This document shows positions 26,550 to 36,464 of a DNA stretch of 64,000 nucleotides, piece after piece. The stretch is taken from assembly GCF_014205875.1 (NCBI RefSeq), contig NZ_JACHEN010000007.1, positions 1 to 64,000 on the forward strand. The letters are read 5' to 3'. The notes beneath the pieces are model-generated. The model searched no databases, had not been told where the DNA came from, and worked only from the letters and a program-made list of their open reading frames with translations. The position numbers were made by a program, and so were the translations under genes. This stretch comes from Anaerosolibacter carboniphilus (GTDB taxonomy: Bacteria > Bacillota > Clostridia > Peptostreptococcales > Thermotaleaceae). The stretch's first letter is position 1; each line of letters opens with the position of its first letter.

Positions 26550-27140
26550 ATGGCAATTGATATAAAAGCAATTGAAGAGCATATAAGAGGTATTTTATTA
26601 GCCCTAGGTGATAACCCTGACAGAGAAGGTCTAAAAGATACACCAGAACGTGTAGCTAAAATGTATGGAGAAGTATTTAAGGGAATGTGCTATACCAATG
26701 ATGAAATTGCAGAAATGTTTAATACCACCTTTGAGGATGACTTAAATATAAATAATAATGCTAATGACATGGTCTTCATGAAAGATATAGAAGTATTTAG
26801 CCATTGTGAACATCACTTAGCATTGATGTACAATATGAAGGTAGCAATCGCATATGTACCGAATCGGAAGATTATCGGTTTAAGCAAAATAGCAAGAATA
26901 GCTGATATGGTAGGACGTAGGCTGCAGCTTCAAGAGAGAATTGGAAGTGATATAGCAGAAATCTTAAAAAAGATAACTGACTCAGAGGATGTAGCGGTTA
27001 TTATCCAAGGTGAACATGGCTGTATGACCACTAGAGGAATAGAGAAGCCAGGTACTAAGACAATAACAACTACTTTAAGCGGGAGATTTAGCACGGATCC
27101 AATTTTAAATAATAAATTAATGATGCTTTATGCGAAGTAA
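26550..27140 (+). CDS. folE: GTP cyclohydrolase I
   Basis: 196 residues. Zinc ligands Cys86 and His89 (SHCEHHL) and Cys158 ([10 protein letters not shown]) are intact, with the active-site stretch [25 protein letters not shown]. It turns GTP into dihydroneopterin triphosphate, the entry step for queuosine here and for folate. Within this riboswitch-controlled operon it is probably dedicated to preQ0 supply. Confidence 0.96.
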   Translation: MAIDIKAIEEHIRGILLALGDNPDREGLKDTPERVAKMYGEVFKGMCYTNDEIAEMFNTTFEDDLNINNNANDMVFMKDIEVFSHCEHHLALMYNMKVAIAYVPNRKIIGLSKIARIADMVGRRLQLQERIGSDIAEILKKITDSEDVAVIIQGEHGCMTTRGIEKPGTKTITTTLSGRFSTDPILNNKLMMLYAK

Positions 27141-27164
27141 GATTCTAAAGGGAAGGTGTAATAA

Positions 27165-27824
27165 ATGAATAAGGAAAAAGCAGTAGTAGTATTTAGTGGT
27201 GGACAAGACAGCACAACTTGTTTGTTTTGGGCAAAGGAGAAATTTAAAGAGGTTATAGCAGTATCCTTTGATTATAACCAAAAGCATAAGATAGAATTAG
27301 AATGTGCAAAGGATATATGTAAAAAGCACAATGTAGAATATCATGTTCTAGATTTAAATTTATTAAATCAATTGGCACCAAATTCACTCACTAGACAAGA
27401 CATAAGTGTTGATAAGGATGCACCTAAGGAAGGACCTCCTAATTCATTTGTTGATGGTAGAAACCTATTATTCTTAACCTTTGCTGCGATATTTGCAAAA
27501 CAAAGAGGAATAAATGCGATTATAACCGGCGTATCACAAAGCGATTTTAGTGGATATCCAGACTGCAGGGATGTGTTTATAAAATCTTTAAATGTCACGC
27601 TAAACTTAGCTATGGATTATCAATTTGAGATTCTTACACCTTTAATGTGGATTAATAAAGCAGAGACCTGGAAAATGGCCTACGACTTAGGTGCTATTGA
27701 TACTGTAAAAGAAGAAACCTTAACTTGCTACAATGGCATAAAGGGAAATGGCTGTGGAGAATGCCCAGCTTGTAAATTAAGAAAAAATGGATATTTAGAG
27801 TTTAAAAGACAATATTTGAAATAG
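27165..27824 (+). CDS. queC: 7-cyano-7-deazaguanine (preQ0) synthase
   Basis: 219 residues. PP-loop SGGQDST (11-17) binds ATP; four C-terminal cysteines (188, 197, 200, 203 in CYNG...CGECPAC) bind zinc. It uses ATP and ammonia to make preQ0. Together with queD, queE and folE it completes GTP to preQ0; queF, needed for preQ1, is not in the window. Ends before a terminator at 27878. Confidence 0.96.
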   Translation: MNKEKAVVVFSGGQDSTTCLFWAKEKFKEVIAVSFDYNQKHKIELECAKDICKKHNVEYHVLDLNLLNQLAPNSLTRQDISVDKDAPKEGPPNSFVDGRNLLFLTFAAIFAKQRGINAIITGVSQSDFSGYPDCRDVFIKSLNVTLNLAMDYQFEILTPLMWINKAETWKMAYDLGAIDTVKEETLTCYNGIKGNGCGECPACKLRKNGYLEFKRQYLK

Positions 27825-27877
27825 TGTAAGTTCACCCGTAGCTTTCTGGGTTAACATTTATAGAAGCGTGTTTTTGT

Positions 27878-27901
27878 TCCCTCAGACTTAGGTTTGGGGG
27901 A
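27878..27901 (+). terminator. Terminator of the queuosine operon (CCCTCA family)
   Basis: TCCCTCAGAC pairs with GTTTGGGGGA through two G-T pairs, loop TTAG, then TTTTT. Flanks ATAGAAG...GTTCCCTCAGA resemble those of the terminator at 28727. Confidence 0.75.
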
Positions 27902-28087
27902 TTTTTACGTGGAAGGTTTAACCATTACGTAGAACCAGGGAAATAATTAAATAGCAGTATTTTTACGCAATTTTATATAAAACATTGACATTAAATAAAC
28001 TTTTTAATAGAATGTTAGGTGTTATTCAAACAATGCAATCATATGTTTATATATAACAATCGATCATACTATTGGAGGAAAGTAACA

Positions 28088-28633
28088 ATGAATGATAAAA
28101 ATATCCAAAACTTAACGGACAGTATCCGAAACACACTAAATTTCCAGTTTCAGATCTCGTGGCAAATTCTTGAAATTCATCTTACCGACCTTAAAGACGA
28201 GGAGTATCTCTGGAGACCTGCTTTAAAGGGGCTTCATGTTTTTAATGAAGCAGGCGTCTGGCGCGCAGATTGGCCGGAATCAGAGGAATACGATATTGGA
28301 CCGGCGAGTATAGCCTGGTTAACATGGCATGTCATATTTTGGTGGTCAATGGTTCTTGACCATTCATTTGGAAATGGAACTTTAAGTCGAGAGGATGTTA
28401 CTTGTCTTGGCAATATAAAAGAAACGAGGGAAAGAATAAATCACCTGCGTGATGAATGGGAAACTGCAGTGGCTGAGCTGTCGGACCATGAACTTTTTTC
28501 TACTGAAAGAACAAGATGGCCGTTCACCGATAAACCGTTTCATGAGCTTGCGGCATGGTTGAACCTTGAACTTATGAAGAATGCTGCTGAAATAGGTTAC
28601 TGTCGGTTCCTTTATGCCTCTCAAAAGGAATAA
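28088..28633 (+). CDS. DinB-superfamily protein
   Basis: 181 residues from ATG 28088, preceded by GGAGGAAAG; an earlier in-frame start has no such site. Length, helical character and motifs (FQISWQILEIHLTDLKDEEYLWRP, IAWLTWHVIFWW, PFHELAAWLNLELMKNAAEIGY) fit the DinB/YfiT four-helix family. The conserved metal-binding histidine triad is only partly evident (His in HVIFWW). Members transfer thiols such as bacillithiol or are uncharacterised. Single gene between terminators. Confidence 0.72.
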   Translation: MNDKNIQNLTDSIRNTLNFQFQISWQILEIHLTDLKDEEYLWRPALKGLHVFNEAGVWRADWPESEEYDIGPASIAWLTWHVIFWWSMVLDHSFGNGTLSREDVTCLGNIKETRERINHLRDEWETAVAELSDHELFSTERTRWPFTDKPFHELAAWLNLELMKNAAEIGYCRFLYASQKE

Positions 28634-28726
28634 TCAACGTTGCATGCGCAAACGCTTGTTTATAAGTACTGTTTTGATTGTTAAGCTTTACTAAGGTGTT
28701 GGATAAATAAATAGAAGTATTGTATA

Positions 28727-28753
28727 TTCCCTCAGATGAATTCGTTGAGGGAA
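28727..28753 (+). terminator. Terminator after the DinB-like gene (CCCTCA family)
   Basis: TTCCCTCA pairs with TGAGGGAA, then TTTTTA. Same core and partly the same flanks as at 27878 and 37744. Confidence 0.85.
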
Positions 28754-28912
28754 TTTTTACTATAGAAGATTAAAGGTGATAATAGAACGGTTCAAGCGAG
28801 TAGGATGATTTATTTCTTTCTTAAGAAATTTATAAGAAATATAACGAGTTTTTCTTAAGAATTGTTTTTTATAATTAAACATAGAAAAATAAATCATTGG
28901 AAAGGGATAACC

Positions 28913-29698
28913 ATGAGACAACAAAAGAAGTTAAGGAAAAAAAGGAAATTTTTTCGAATTTTCCTAAGGACCTTGATGATTTTAGGTGGAGTACTTGTTC
29001 TAGTAAACCATTTTGATACCGATGACTATGTAAAAAATCCTGAGCATATTCAGGTACTCGTGAATAGGGAGAATCAGCTTTCTCCTGATTATGTACCAGA
29101 AGATTTGGTCACCCCCCAAATACGATACACCTTCGACGAGGATTCCCCTAAGAGGAAAGTACGGAGGGAAGTGGCAGAGGCCTTAGAGGAAATGTTTACT
29201 GCAGCGGAACAGGAGGGAATCACCCTATATGCCACATCTGGCTATCGGTCCTATGAAAGACAAAAGCAGATATATCAAGAACGAGTCAGTGCCTTGGGTA
29301 TCCAGGCTGCATCTGCATATGTGGCGCCACCTGGGTGTAGTGAACATCAAACGGGGTTAGCGATGGATATCGGCAATCAACTGACGGAGGAATTTGGAAA
29401 CTCGAAAGAGGGAAAATGGCTTGAAAAGAATGCTTTCAAATATGGTTTTATCATTCGATATCCCAAAGGAAAGGAGCACATTACTGGAATCAGCTATGAG
29501 CCATGGCATATAAGATATGTAGGGGATGAAGCCGCAGTGGAAATAGCATCTCAGGGCATAACATTGGAAGAATTCGTAGGTGCTGATCCAGTCGGTCGTC
29601 ACAGTGGGGATGTAAACCAGCGAATTTCTATTCAGATACAGCATTTTCTTGGAATGATCTTGAATAGATTTGCAACCTTTACAAGTGAAAATAATTAA
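28913..29698 (+). CDS. Membrane-anchored D-alanyl-D-alanine carboxypeptidase, VanY-like (M15B)
   Basis: 261 residues from ATG 28913, preceded by GGAAAGGGA. A basic N terminus and one membrane helix (~16-33) anchor the protein outside the cell. The M15B motifs are complete: SGYRSYERQ, zinc site SEHQTGLAMDIG (His145, Asp152), and EPWHIRYVG (Glu196 base, His199). It trims terminal D-Ala from peptidoglycan stem peptides. No vancomycin-resistance genes are adjacent, so housekeeping wall remodelling is more likely. Confidence 0.92.
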   Translation: MRQQKKLRKKRKFFRIFLRTLMILGGVLVLVNHFDTDDYVKNPEHIQVLVNRENQLSPDYVPEDLVTPQIRYTFDEDSPKRKVRREVAEALEEMFTAAEQEGITLYATSGYRSYERQKQIYQERVSALGIQAASAYVAPPGCSEHQTGLAMDIGNQLTEEFGNSKEGKWLEKNAFKYGFIIRYPKGKEHITGISYEPWHIRYVGDEAAVEIASQGITLEEFVGADPVGRHSGDVNQRISIQIQHFLGMILNRFATFTSENN

Positions 29699-29742
29699 TG
29701 AAATACGTATTAGTAGGCTCGGAAAAAAGCATATGTTTTTTT

Positions 29743-29773
29743 GTTCTCTCACAATTTAAAAGTGTGAGGGAAC
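29743..29773 (+). terminator. Terminator after the VanY-like gene
   Basis: GTTCTCTCACA pairs with TGTGAGGGAAC with one G-T pair, followed by TTTTTAATT. A member of the CCCTCA terminator family. Confidence 0.82.
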
Positions 29774-29842
29774 TTTTTAATTGTGTAGATGAAACTCCCT
29801 TGTACATATCACTTTTCTTGACTCACAAAAAATATGAGATTA

Positions 29843-29871
29843 TTGACAATTATTACATGTAATGATAAATT
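29843..29871 (+). promoter_or_regulatory. Promoter with palindromic operator in its spacer
   Basis: TTGACA (29843-29848), 17-base spacer, TAAATT (29866-29871). The spacer holds the perfect palindrome ATTACATGTAAT (29852-29863); a half copy CATGTAAT recurs near 29930. It now points only at a B3/4 gene remnant, so it may be a relic. No other feature found in 29774-30036. Confidence 0.5.
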
Positions 29872-30036
29872 ATCTAAAAGTTAAAAGGTATTACAATAAA
29901 TCAAAGACGTAAAGTAAAAGTGAATATTGTCATGTAATAATTAGGACAAATGAGAGAAAGAATATTTTCCTAAAGTATACAATAAAAGGTAACGATCTCA
30001 AATATATTGCTTGGCTTTACAAGTTTACACAATTTA

Positions 30037-30261
30037 AGAGATATACAGGGCGTTTGTTTCAGCAAAGGAACTGAAAGATTTTTGCCATTTGGCGCGAAAG
30101 AATATGAAATAGTAGAAGCTCGAGAATTAGTTTTTACTAGCGGAGACATTGTTCAGACAAGAAAGTGGATTTGGCGTCAGAGCGAATTAGGTAAAATGAG
30201 AGTAGATACAAAAAATGTTTTCTTTCAGTTGGTTAGCATACTTCACATCATTTTCGACTAA
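30037..30261 (+). pseudogene. B3/4-domain protein remnant
   Basis: About 70 codons match the C-terminal half of B3/4-domain proteins (PheRS-beta-like tRNA editing fold): SKGTERFLPFGAKEYEIVE, GDIVQTRKWIWRQSELGK and TKNVFFQL. The N-terminal half is missing and the frame departs from the family after FFQL. There is no proper start. A relic of a free-standing editing-like protein is the best reading. Confidence 0.65.
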
Positions 30262-30332
30262 TGGCGGCACAAAAAATCGAGATGATTTGATGGGGTATGT
30301 AGTACCATTGAGTTGAAAGGAGAAGAGATAAT

Positions 30333-31211
30333 ATGCAATGGATTGAGCGCATTAATGACGTAATTAATTATATAGAAGAACATCTTGATAGAGAGATTTC
30401 TTATGATAAAATTGCAGAAATCTCAGTATGTTCTGTATATAATTTCCAGCGAATGTTTTCCTACATCGCGGACAAATCATTAAGTGAGTATATCAGAAAC
30501 AGACGACTTACTCTGGCGGCCTTTGATATTTTGAACAGTGAAGATAATATCATTGATATTGCAATGAAATATGGATATACATCTCATGATTCTTTTACTA
30601 GAGCTTTTCAAAAGTTTCATGGTGTTCTTCCATCAAAAGTACGTACAGAGACAATAATGCTTAAATCTTGCCCTAAAATCTCCTTTCAAATAACAATCAA
30701 AGGAGAGGTGTATATGAATTACAAAATTGAGCAATGGCCAGCTTTTACTATTTCAGGAATAAGGAAAAGAATGAATACCGATGAAGCATTCCAAATTATC
30801 CCCCAGCTTTGGGAAACTGCAGGTAGTGATGGCACCATGCAGCGGTTATTTGAACTTTTGAGTCAAGCGGATATGCGCCCTGCAGGACTTCTGGGAGTTA
30901 GTGCTGGGGGACAATGGGGAAACTCAGAAGAAATGAATTATTATTTGGGTGTAACTACTCATGTGGATAGTCCTGATTGCGCAAAAGTTATTCCTCATGA
31001 TTCTATGGATGAGTTATCATTGTCTAAAGCCACATGGGCAATATTCGAAGCAAATGGATCATTACCAGAAGCTGTCCAGAATATTTATAAAAAATTTTAT
31101 ACGGAGTGGCTACCCAATTCTGGCTATGATCTGGATGATTTACCTGTAATAGAATGTTATCTGCAGGATAATAAACAGGAAGTATGGATTGCAATAAAGC
31201 CAAGAGACTAA
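30333..31211 (+). CDS. AraC-family regulator with GyrI-like effector domain
   Basis: 292 residues; AAAGGAGAAG precedes ATG. Residues ~1-105 carry two AraC HTHs (ISYDKIAEISVCSVYNFQRMFSYI and IIDIAMKYGYTSHDSFTRAFQKFHGVLPS). Residues ~125-290 form a GyrI/AraC_E_bind domain (YKIEQWPAFTISGIRKRM ... YLQDNKQEVWIAIKP), a small-molecule pocket like that of Rob and BmrR. It probably activates drug or stress genes; no target is obvious beside it. Confidence 0.92.
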   Translation: MQWIERINDVINYIEEHLDREISYDKIAEISVCSVYNFQRMFSYIADKSLSEYIRNRRLTLAAFDILNSEDNIIDIAMKYGYTSHDSFTRAFQKFHGVLPSKVRTETIMLKSCPKISFQITIKGEVYMNYKIEQWPAFTISGIRKRMNTDEAFQIIPQLWETAGSDGTMQRLFELLSQADMRPAGLLGVSAGGQWGNSEEMNYYLGVTTHVDSPDCAKVIPHDSMDELSLSKATWAIFEANGSLPEAVQNIYKKFYTEWLPNSGYDLDDLPVIECYLQDNKQEVWIAIKPRD

Positions 31212-31243
31212 TGACAAGTACGCGTTAAAAATAATTGAAGAAT

Positions 31244-31281
31244 AGCGTCGGTATTTTGAAAATAAAATGCCGGCGTTTTTT
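31244..31281 (+). terminator. Terminator after the AraC/GyrI gene
   Basis: GCGTCGGTATTTT pairs with AAAATGCCGGCGT through two G-T pairs, then TTTTTT. In the remaining gene-free stretch 31282-31626 I see nothing beyond AT-rich DNA and the AAAGG leader of the next gene. Confidence 0.82.
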
Positions 31282-31626
31282 CTATTCCTAAAAAGGGCGT
31301 TGGAATCATTGGATTTTTCTAATGGAAAACTCTGTGTCTGTAAATGTGAAATGATGACAAATCCAAATTCTTAAAAGATTGGCATTGGCGATTACAATTT
31401 TACCAAGAGGATATCCCCTTTTGCCATTATTTTTTTAGGAATTTTTTAATTTTATTAAACGAATTATACCTTACCAACGTAGTATTAATTGTTAGGGCAG
31501 TGCCTTATCTAATAAGCAATGGTGTCGTAATAATACAAGCTATTTTTAGGATAGCGTATTGTACATCATTCAAATTCAATAATAATATATTTCACAATAT
31601 TTATATGGAAAGGAAAGGTTATAACT

Positions 31627-32766
31627 ATGAAGATGAAATCAAAAATAATAGTAAGTACTATTACATTGGTAATGTTCGGTGTAGCTGGTGTTGCGCTGCT
31701 TTTTAACAATTCAAGTAAAGACCGTTTTGAAACTAGTCAAAACAATGATGCATCCATATCCTCCATGATTGAAACATATACAAAAGGCAAAAATGATGTT
31801 AAATTAACTATTGGCGTGTTGAAATCAGATAAGACAAACTATAAGGTATTTGGTGCTGATTCCAAAGAACTAGAGCCAGTTGAATACGAATATGAAATTG
31901 GCTCTATTTCAAAAACTTTTACTGCTGCCATGCTTTGTAAAGCGATTGCTGATGGACAGATAAATTTAGATGACTCCATATCAAAGTATCTGCCATTGGA
32001 TACTGATACTTTTTGCCCAACTATTAAAAGTCTTGCAACTCATACGTCTGGATATGGGGAATACCCATTTGACTCTTCTACACTATCCAAAGAAGAACTG
32101 GAAATGATAGATAGTAAATTTTACGAAAAAAGACTTAATATATATCAGGGAATCAGTCGGGAAGAAATGCTAGATATGATAAAATCACATGTTTTGAAAG
32201 ACAAAGCTTATGGTTGGGAGTATTCTAATTTTGGCATCGCAGTATTAGGTACAGTCCTTAGTGAAATATATGATACATCGTTTAAATTGCTAGCTGAAGA
32301 TTTTATTAAGAATGACCTTGGTCTTACTGAAACTCGCCTTGGTAATGGTACAGGAAATCTGAGCAATTATTGGACATGGAATGATGATGATACATACTTT
32401 GCAGCTGGCGGAATGGTATCCACTGTAACCGATTTATTGAAATACGGCCGGATCCACTTAAATGATTCCCCTGGCTATCTCGCTTTGTCACATAGAACGT
32501 ATCAAGCTTTTGAGAATGACGGATTCTCTATGGGACTAGGATGGATTATCGATCCTGAAACAGGTTACTTATGGCACAATGGTGGTACATCATCGTATAA
32601 AAGTTTTCTTGGTATCGACAAAGAGCATAAAACTGCTGTTGTGATATTGTCAAACTACCCTTCAAAAGATGATGAGAAAGATGAGGATGCTTTAGATATT
32701 TTAGGATATGCGTTACTTGATAGCTTAAGCAATAGCGATAGTGATGTATTTAATGTGTTGGAATAG
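31627..32766 (+). CDS. Secreted or membrane-anchored serine hydrolase, class C beta-lactamase fold
   Basis: 379 residues. An N-terminal hydrophobic segment (~6-26) without a clear cleavage site suggests membrane anchoring. Catalytic motifs are SISK (Ser93, Lys96), YSN (Tyr199, Asn201) and HNG (His317-Gly319) in YLWHNGGTSS. These define the serine beta-lactamase/PBP4* family, which includes D-aminopeptidases, esterases and beta-lactamases. Sequence alone does not show penicillin hydrolysis. Single gene, ended by the hairpin at 32821. Confidence 0.9.
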   Translation: MKMKSKIIVSTITLVMFGVAGVALLFNNSSKDRFETSQNNDASISSMIETYTKGKNDVKLTIGVLKSDKTNYKVFGADSKELEPVEYEYEIGSISKTFTAAMLCKAIADGQINLDDSISKYLPLDTDTFCPTIKSLATHTSGYGEYPFDSSTLSKEELEMIDSKFYEKRLNIYQGISREEMLDMIKSHVLKDKAYGWEYSNFGIAVLGTVLSEIYDTSFKLLAEDFIKNDLGLTETRLGNGTGNLSNYWTWNDDDTYFAAGGMVSTVTDLLKYGRIHLNDSPGYLALSHRTYQAFENDGFSMGLGWIIDPETGYLWHNGGTSSYKSFLGIDKEHKTAVVILSNYPSKDDEKDEDALDILGYALLDSLSNSDSDVFNVLE

Positions 32767-32820
32767 TAGTGCAATGCATCATGCATGTAGAAGTAGTCGT
32801 AAAATTGAATAGAAAATGAC

Positions 32821-32853
32821 CAAAAGCATCTATCAAATGGATAGGTGCTTTTG
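32821..32853 (+). terminator. Terminator of the GCATCTATC family, copy 1
   Basis: CAAAAGCATCTATC pairs with GATAGGTGCTTTTG. Near-identical hairpins occur at 40571 and 52694. The stretch 32854-33058 has no gene or other structure I can support. Confidence 0.85.
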
Positions 32854-33078
32854 TAATGAGGTGATAATGGGCAGGATTAAATCGAAGAATAGATGGTTAA
32901 TATATTAAAATGTATTTGATAAAATCTGTGTTTTAAGACGATCCGTTGCGAAATGGAAAAACGGAGCAACAGCGCAGGGTGTCAATAATTGTTTAGCTTT
33001 GGCAAAGTATGATAAATGAATGCATTTTGTAGAATCAGTTTATCAAGCTGAAGAATGCAAGGAGGAGTAGTGGAGAGA

Positions 33079-34215
33079 ATGAGAAATAAAGAAGAAAGAG
33101 ATATGGGACAAAAGGCGATAAAGGGGAAGAAAATTAAAGTGCTGAAAATACTTTTGCTTGTACTGTTTATAATCATTGTAGTTGCCGCAATCGCTCTTGG
33201 TATTTATGCTTATCGAAATATGCATTATGATGAAAAACCATTAAAAAGAACATATAATGCGGGTTATGAAGAAAAACAGGTAACTCTTGATGATGGAACC
33301 GTATTAAATTATGCTGAAGGACCAAATAATGGGCCGGCCCTTCTGTTAATACACGGCCAATCTATGGAATGGGAAGATTATTCCAGAGTTCTTCCAGGAC
33401 TGGCTGAGTATTATCACGTATATGCAATTGATTGTCATGGACATGGAGAATCAAGTCATGATTCTTCAAAGTATACAGGTGTTGCAATGGGGCAGGATTT
33501 TGTCTGGTTTATTGAAAATGTCATTGGTGAATCATGCGTGATATCTGGCCATTCTTCTGGTGGTATTTTAGCAGCATGGATTGCAGCCAATGCACCAGAA
33601 GATGTGTTGGGGGTTGTTTTAGAGGATCCACCATTTTTTAGCGTAGAGCCAGAAGAAATGCAGAATACCTTTGTGTGGCTTGAAAGCTTTGAAATAGTAC
33701 ATAACTTTAGAAATCAAATAGATACGGATGATTATGTAGTGTACTATATGGAAAACAGTTATTTCTGGGGACTGTTTGGTGATTTGAGAAAACTTACTGC
33801 AGCGAGTACAAGGAAATATCGGGCACAACATCCGGGAGAGCCGTTGAAATTATGGTACATACCATATAGCTGGATTCATGGTACACTTTATTTGGATGAC
33901 TTTGATACAGCGTTTGCAGAAACTTTTTATACAGGTGCATGGTTTGAAGGATTTGATCAGGAAGAAACTTTGTCCACTATAGACTGTCCTTCTGTATACA
34001 TTAAGGCAGCCACATTATATGGTAAGGATGGAGTGCTTTATGCAGCTAACAGTGATGAAGATGCAGAAAAGGTTCATAGCCTGATTGAAGGAAATGAAAT
34101 GATAACGATAAAATCCGGACATGATATTCATTTTGAGCATCCAGATGAATTTATTCAGATTATGGTAGATTTTTTGAATAGAATAAAAAGAAATAGCTTG
34201 ATATCAAGGCGTTAG
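33079..34215 (+). CDS. Membrane-anchored alpha/beta hydrolase
   Basis: About 378 residues. The start is uncertain: AAGGAGG at 33059 could serve GTG 33070 or ATG 33079. One membrane helix (~23-44) is followed by an extracellular alpha/beta-hydrolase domain with LLIHGQSMEWEDY, DCHGHGES, nucleophile GHSSGG (Ser159) and a C-terminal His in SGHDIHFEHP. It resembles esterases/peroxidase-like hydrolases acting outside the cell. Substrate unknown. Confidence 0.85.
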   Translation: MRNKEERDMGQKAIKGKKIKVLKILLLVLFIIIVVAAIALGIYAYRNMHYDEKPLKRTYNAGYEEKQVTLDDGTVLNYAEGPNNGPALLLIHGQSMEWEDYSRVLPGLAEYYHVYAIDCHGHGESSHDSSKYTGVAMGQDFVWFIENVIGESCVISGHSSGGILAAWIAANAPEDVLGVVLEDPPFFSVEPEEMQNTFVWLESFEIVHNFRNQIDTDDYVVYYMENSYFWGLFGDLRKLTAASTRKYRAQHPGEPLKLWYIPYSWIHGTLYLDDFDTAFAETFYTGAWFEGFDQEETLSTIDCPSVYIKAATLYGKDGVLYAANSDEDAEKVHSLIEGNEMITIKSGHDIHFEHPDEFIQIMVDFLNRIKRNSLISRR

Positions 34216-34224
34216 AGAATAACT

Positions 34225-34249
34225 AAGGACAGGAATCTCTCCTGTCCTT
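34225..34249. terminator. Terminator between convergent hydrolase and HAD genes
   Basis: AAGGACAGGA pairs perfectly with TCCTGTCCTT around ATCTC. Convergent genes flank it, so it may act on both strands. The GGACAGG core resembles the palindrome at 17249. Confidence 0.7.
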
Positions 34250-34271
34250 TAAATCGCCGTCACGCCGAAAG

Positions 34272-35162
34272 TTACGCCAGCGATATATTAGAAAATTGTA
34301 TTTGATGTAGAATGTCTTTATTGATGATCTGATTAACGATATAGGCGACACCGTTTTCATCATTGGTAAGTGTAACAGTATCACACAATGCTTTTATGTC
34401 GTTATGTGCATTCCCCATGGCCACGCTAAGGTTTGCCTTTTCAAACATCGATATGTCGTTATAGCTGTCGCCTATGGCCACCGTATGATCAAGGGATATA
34501 TTCAGCATCCTTGATAGTTTCTCCAATGCATTTCCCTTTGAAGTTAGCTTATTAGCTAATTCAAAGTTGTTGTTTGCTGAAGAAATCATGGATAAATGCT
34601 CCATCTGGGCAAAGTGCTTCATGCCATCTCTCAGTCTCTCTTCATCAAAGGTTAGGGCAAACACACTATAAAATTTCTCTTCGGCATCTAGAATAGCTTC
34701 GTTATTTTCCAAAAGTTTGTGACCATTTTGACCAAACTGAATGGCTATTGCAGTCTGAATCATTTCAAACTTAAGATTGTCAGTGCAATCTTTAGCTTCC
34801 TCTTCTAATGCATTCTTTCTGTTATAGGTTGAATAAATTCCCCGTTCTGCAAATATTTCATAATAAAAATTCTGTTCCTCCAACTCCGTAATGATTCTCT
34901 GTACATCTTTCTTTTCCATAGTAATAGAAGAAATTTGCTCTCCATCTTTCGTATGAATCAATGCGCCATTATCACTAATGATGTGAAGGTTTAACCCAGC
35001 TTTTTCGCAGATTTTTTTGGCGTCAAAGTAAGCCCTACCTGTGGCGATGACGACTTCTATTCCCATACTTTGTGCCTTTTTAATAGCCTGAATATTCTCT
35101 TCGCTAATTTCCTTCCAGTGATTTAATAATGTTCCATCCATATCTACCGCTATTAGTTTCAT
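34272..35162 (-). CDS. HAD-superfamily phosphatase, Cof-type
   Basis: 296 residues. Motif I DMDGTLL holds nucleophile Asp7 and Asp9; motif II is VIATGRAY; motif IV is GDSYNDISMF. The large C2 cap between them marks the Cof/YbiV class, which dephosphorylates sugar phosphates, flavin or pyridoxal phosphates. It lies downstream of, and is likely cotranscribed with, the MFS gene (79-base gap), suggesting a link to a transported sugar or nucleoside. Confidence 0.9.
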   Translation of the reverse strand: MKLIAVDMDGTLLNHWKEISEENIQAIKKAQSMGIEVVIATGRAYFDAKKICEKAGLNLHIISDNGALIHTKDGEQISSITMEKKDVQRIITELEEQNFYYEIFAERGIYSTYNRKNALEEEAKDCTDNLKFEMIQTAIAIQFGQNGHKLLENNEAILDAEEKFYSVFALTFDEERLRDGMKHFAQMEHLSMISSANNNFELANKLTSKGNALEKLSRMLNISLDHTVAIGDSYNDISMFEKANLSVAMGNAHNDIKALCDTVTLTNDENGVAYIVNQIINKDILHQIQFSNISLA

Positions 35163-35241
35163 TAAACTCCTCCATTTCCGCTTAGCAGCTTTATGTCTTC
35201 TATGAAAATTGATAATTTCCTATTTTTTAGCTGTTCCAAAA

Positions 35242-36414
35242 CTATGAATAGCGCATCTTCATTTTTGAGCAGTATAAAAAGTGATAAATTACACTGAATA
35301 GAAGGGCAATAAGGCATAGCCCTCCTTGGGCCAGCAGCATATTCTTTATCCCGATGCTATCCGCCAACCACCCGGATAAGATCGTGGCAAAAATCCCACC
35401 CAATCCTGAATAAATGCCCATTGCTACCATTTGTGATGTCGTTTTCAAATTAGGTGGGGTTACCTCATCAATGAGATATTTAGAAGTAAAAACAATAATG
35501 GAAAATGTGACAATTTGTAGTGCACCCGACAGAATCAGGGTAAAGATGGTTTTATTATATGCAATCAAAATCATCCTGATCGTCAATGCAAATGCAGCAA
35601 AAATTAGCAGGTGGCTTAGTCTAAACTTATTCATCAATAACCTAGCATAAAACAATATAGGGATTTCACTGGCTGCTGCTACAAAAAGATACAGACCCAC
35701 ATGAAACTTTGTTCCTCCATAGCTGTTGATAATGATTGGCGCAAACATATTTATAACCTGCAATGATGCAAACAGTAAAAAATAAATAAGTAGAAGCTGC
35801 ACATACTGTTTATTTGAAAACAGAACCTTTATGTCTTGTAGTCTGACAGGATCAGGAGAGGTATTTTCTACTTGTTTCCCATCCTGCATCTTTCGAACCA
35901 TCAGATACAATAATACTGCAAATACAATGTATAGAATATAAATCATATGCCATCCCGTTTGGTCAATAATCTTTCCTACGACAACGGCAGAAATTCCCCA
36001 TCCCGCGGAGCCCAGCGCTCGTACAGCGCCAAAGTTCGATTTTGTCTGTGCACTGCTTTCTAAAACCCAGCTGTCACTTAAAGCCATTACTGAAGATTGA
36101 AAGAAGCCGATGATGGAAATGAGCATTATCATATACAGCATGTTTTGGGACTGAAAAAATAAGACAACACTAATACAAAGCAATATCATCCATAGAATAA
36201 ATATGTTTTTGATCGTTCCTTTGACATCACATAAATATCCTGTGAAAAACTGACCTATTACACCGGAAAAAATCATCAGTGAAATGATCATACCTATCTG
36301 TGTATTGCTGATCTTGAGACTGTTGAGATAAGGAACGATAAAGGCCCAGAAAATCGCCACTGTGAAGTAGAAAAAGAAATACATCCTTTTAAATTGTCTT
36401 AAACCCTGATCCAT
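35242..36414 (-). CDS. MFS transporter, nucleoside/sugar-like
   Basis: 390 residues with about 12 membrane helices. The N terminus YFFFYFTVAIFWAFIVPYLNSLKISNTQIG and GYLCDVKG resemble the MFS_1-like group that includes nucleoside and oligosaccharide proton symporters. ALSDSWVLESS and RALGSAGWG are also typical. Divergent from a DeoR gene, which may control it. Confidence 0.87.
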   Translation of the reverse strand: MDQGLRQFKRMYFFFYFTVAIFWAFIVPYLNSLKISNTQIGMIISLMIFSGVIGQFFTGYLCDVKGTIKNIFILWMILLCISVVLFFQSQNMLYMIMLISIIGFFQSSVMALSDSWVLESSAQTKSNFGAVRALGSAGWGISAVVVGKIIDQTGWHMIYILYIVFAVLLYLMVRKMQDGKQVENTSPDPVRLQDIKVLFSNKQYVQLLLIYFLLFASLQVINMFAPIIINSYGGTKFHVGLYLFVAAASEIPILFYARLLMNKFRLSHLLIFAAFALTIRMILIAYNKTIFTLILSGALQIVTFSIIVFTSKYLIDEVTPPNLKTTSQMVAMGIYSGLGGIFATILSGWLADSIGIKNMLLAQGGLCLIALLFSVIYHFLYCSKMKMRYS

Positions 36415-36464
36415 GCATGCACCATCTTTCCATGAAATTTACATACTTATATTTTCAAAATGAC

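Noticed and set aside
28913..29698. Vancomycin resistance determinant
   Set aside because: A VanY-like enzyme alone, without vanHAX or vanRS nearby, does not indicate resistance.
31500..31706. 68-codon frame ahead of the serine hydrolase
   Set aside because: It overlaps the start of a clear gene in another frame, lacks a ribosome-binding site and has no recognisable protein features.
32768..32815. Possible fourth copy of the MLTAT repeat
   Set aside because: Only a short GCATG...GTCGTAAAATTGAATAGAAAA stretch matches copy 3; too weak to support.
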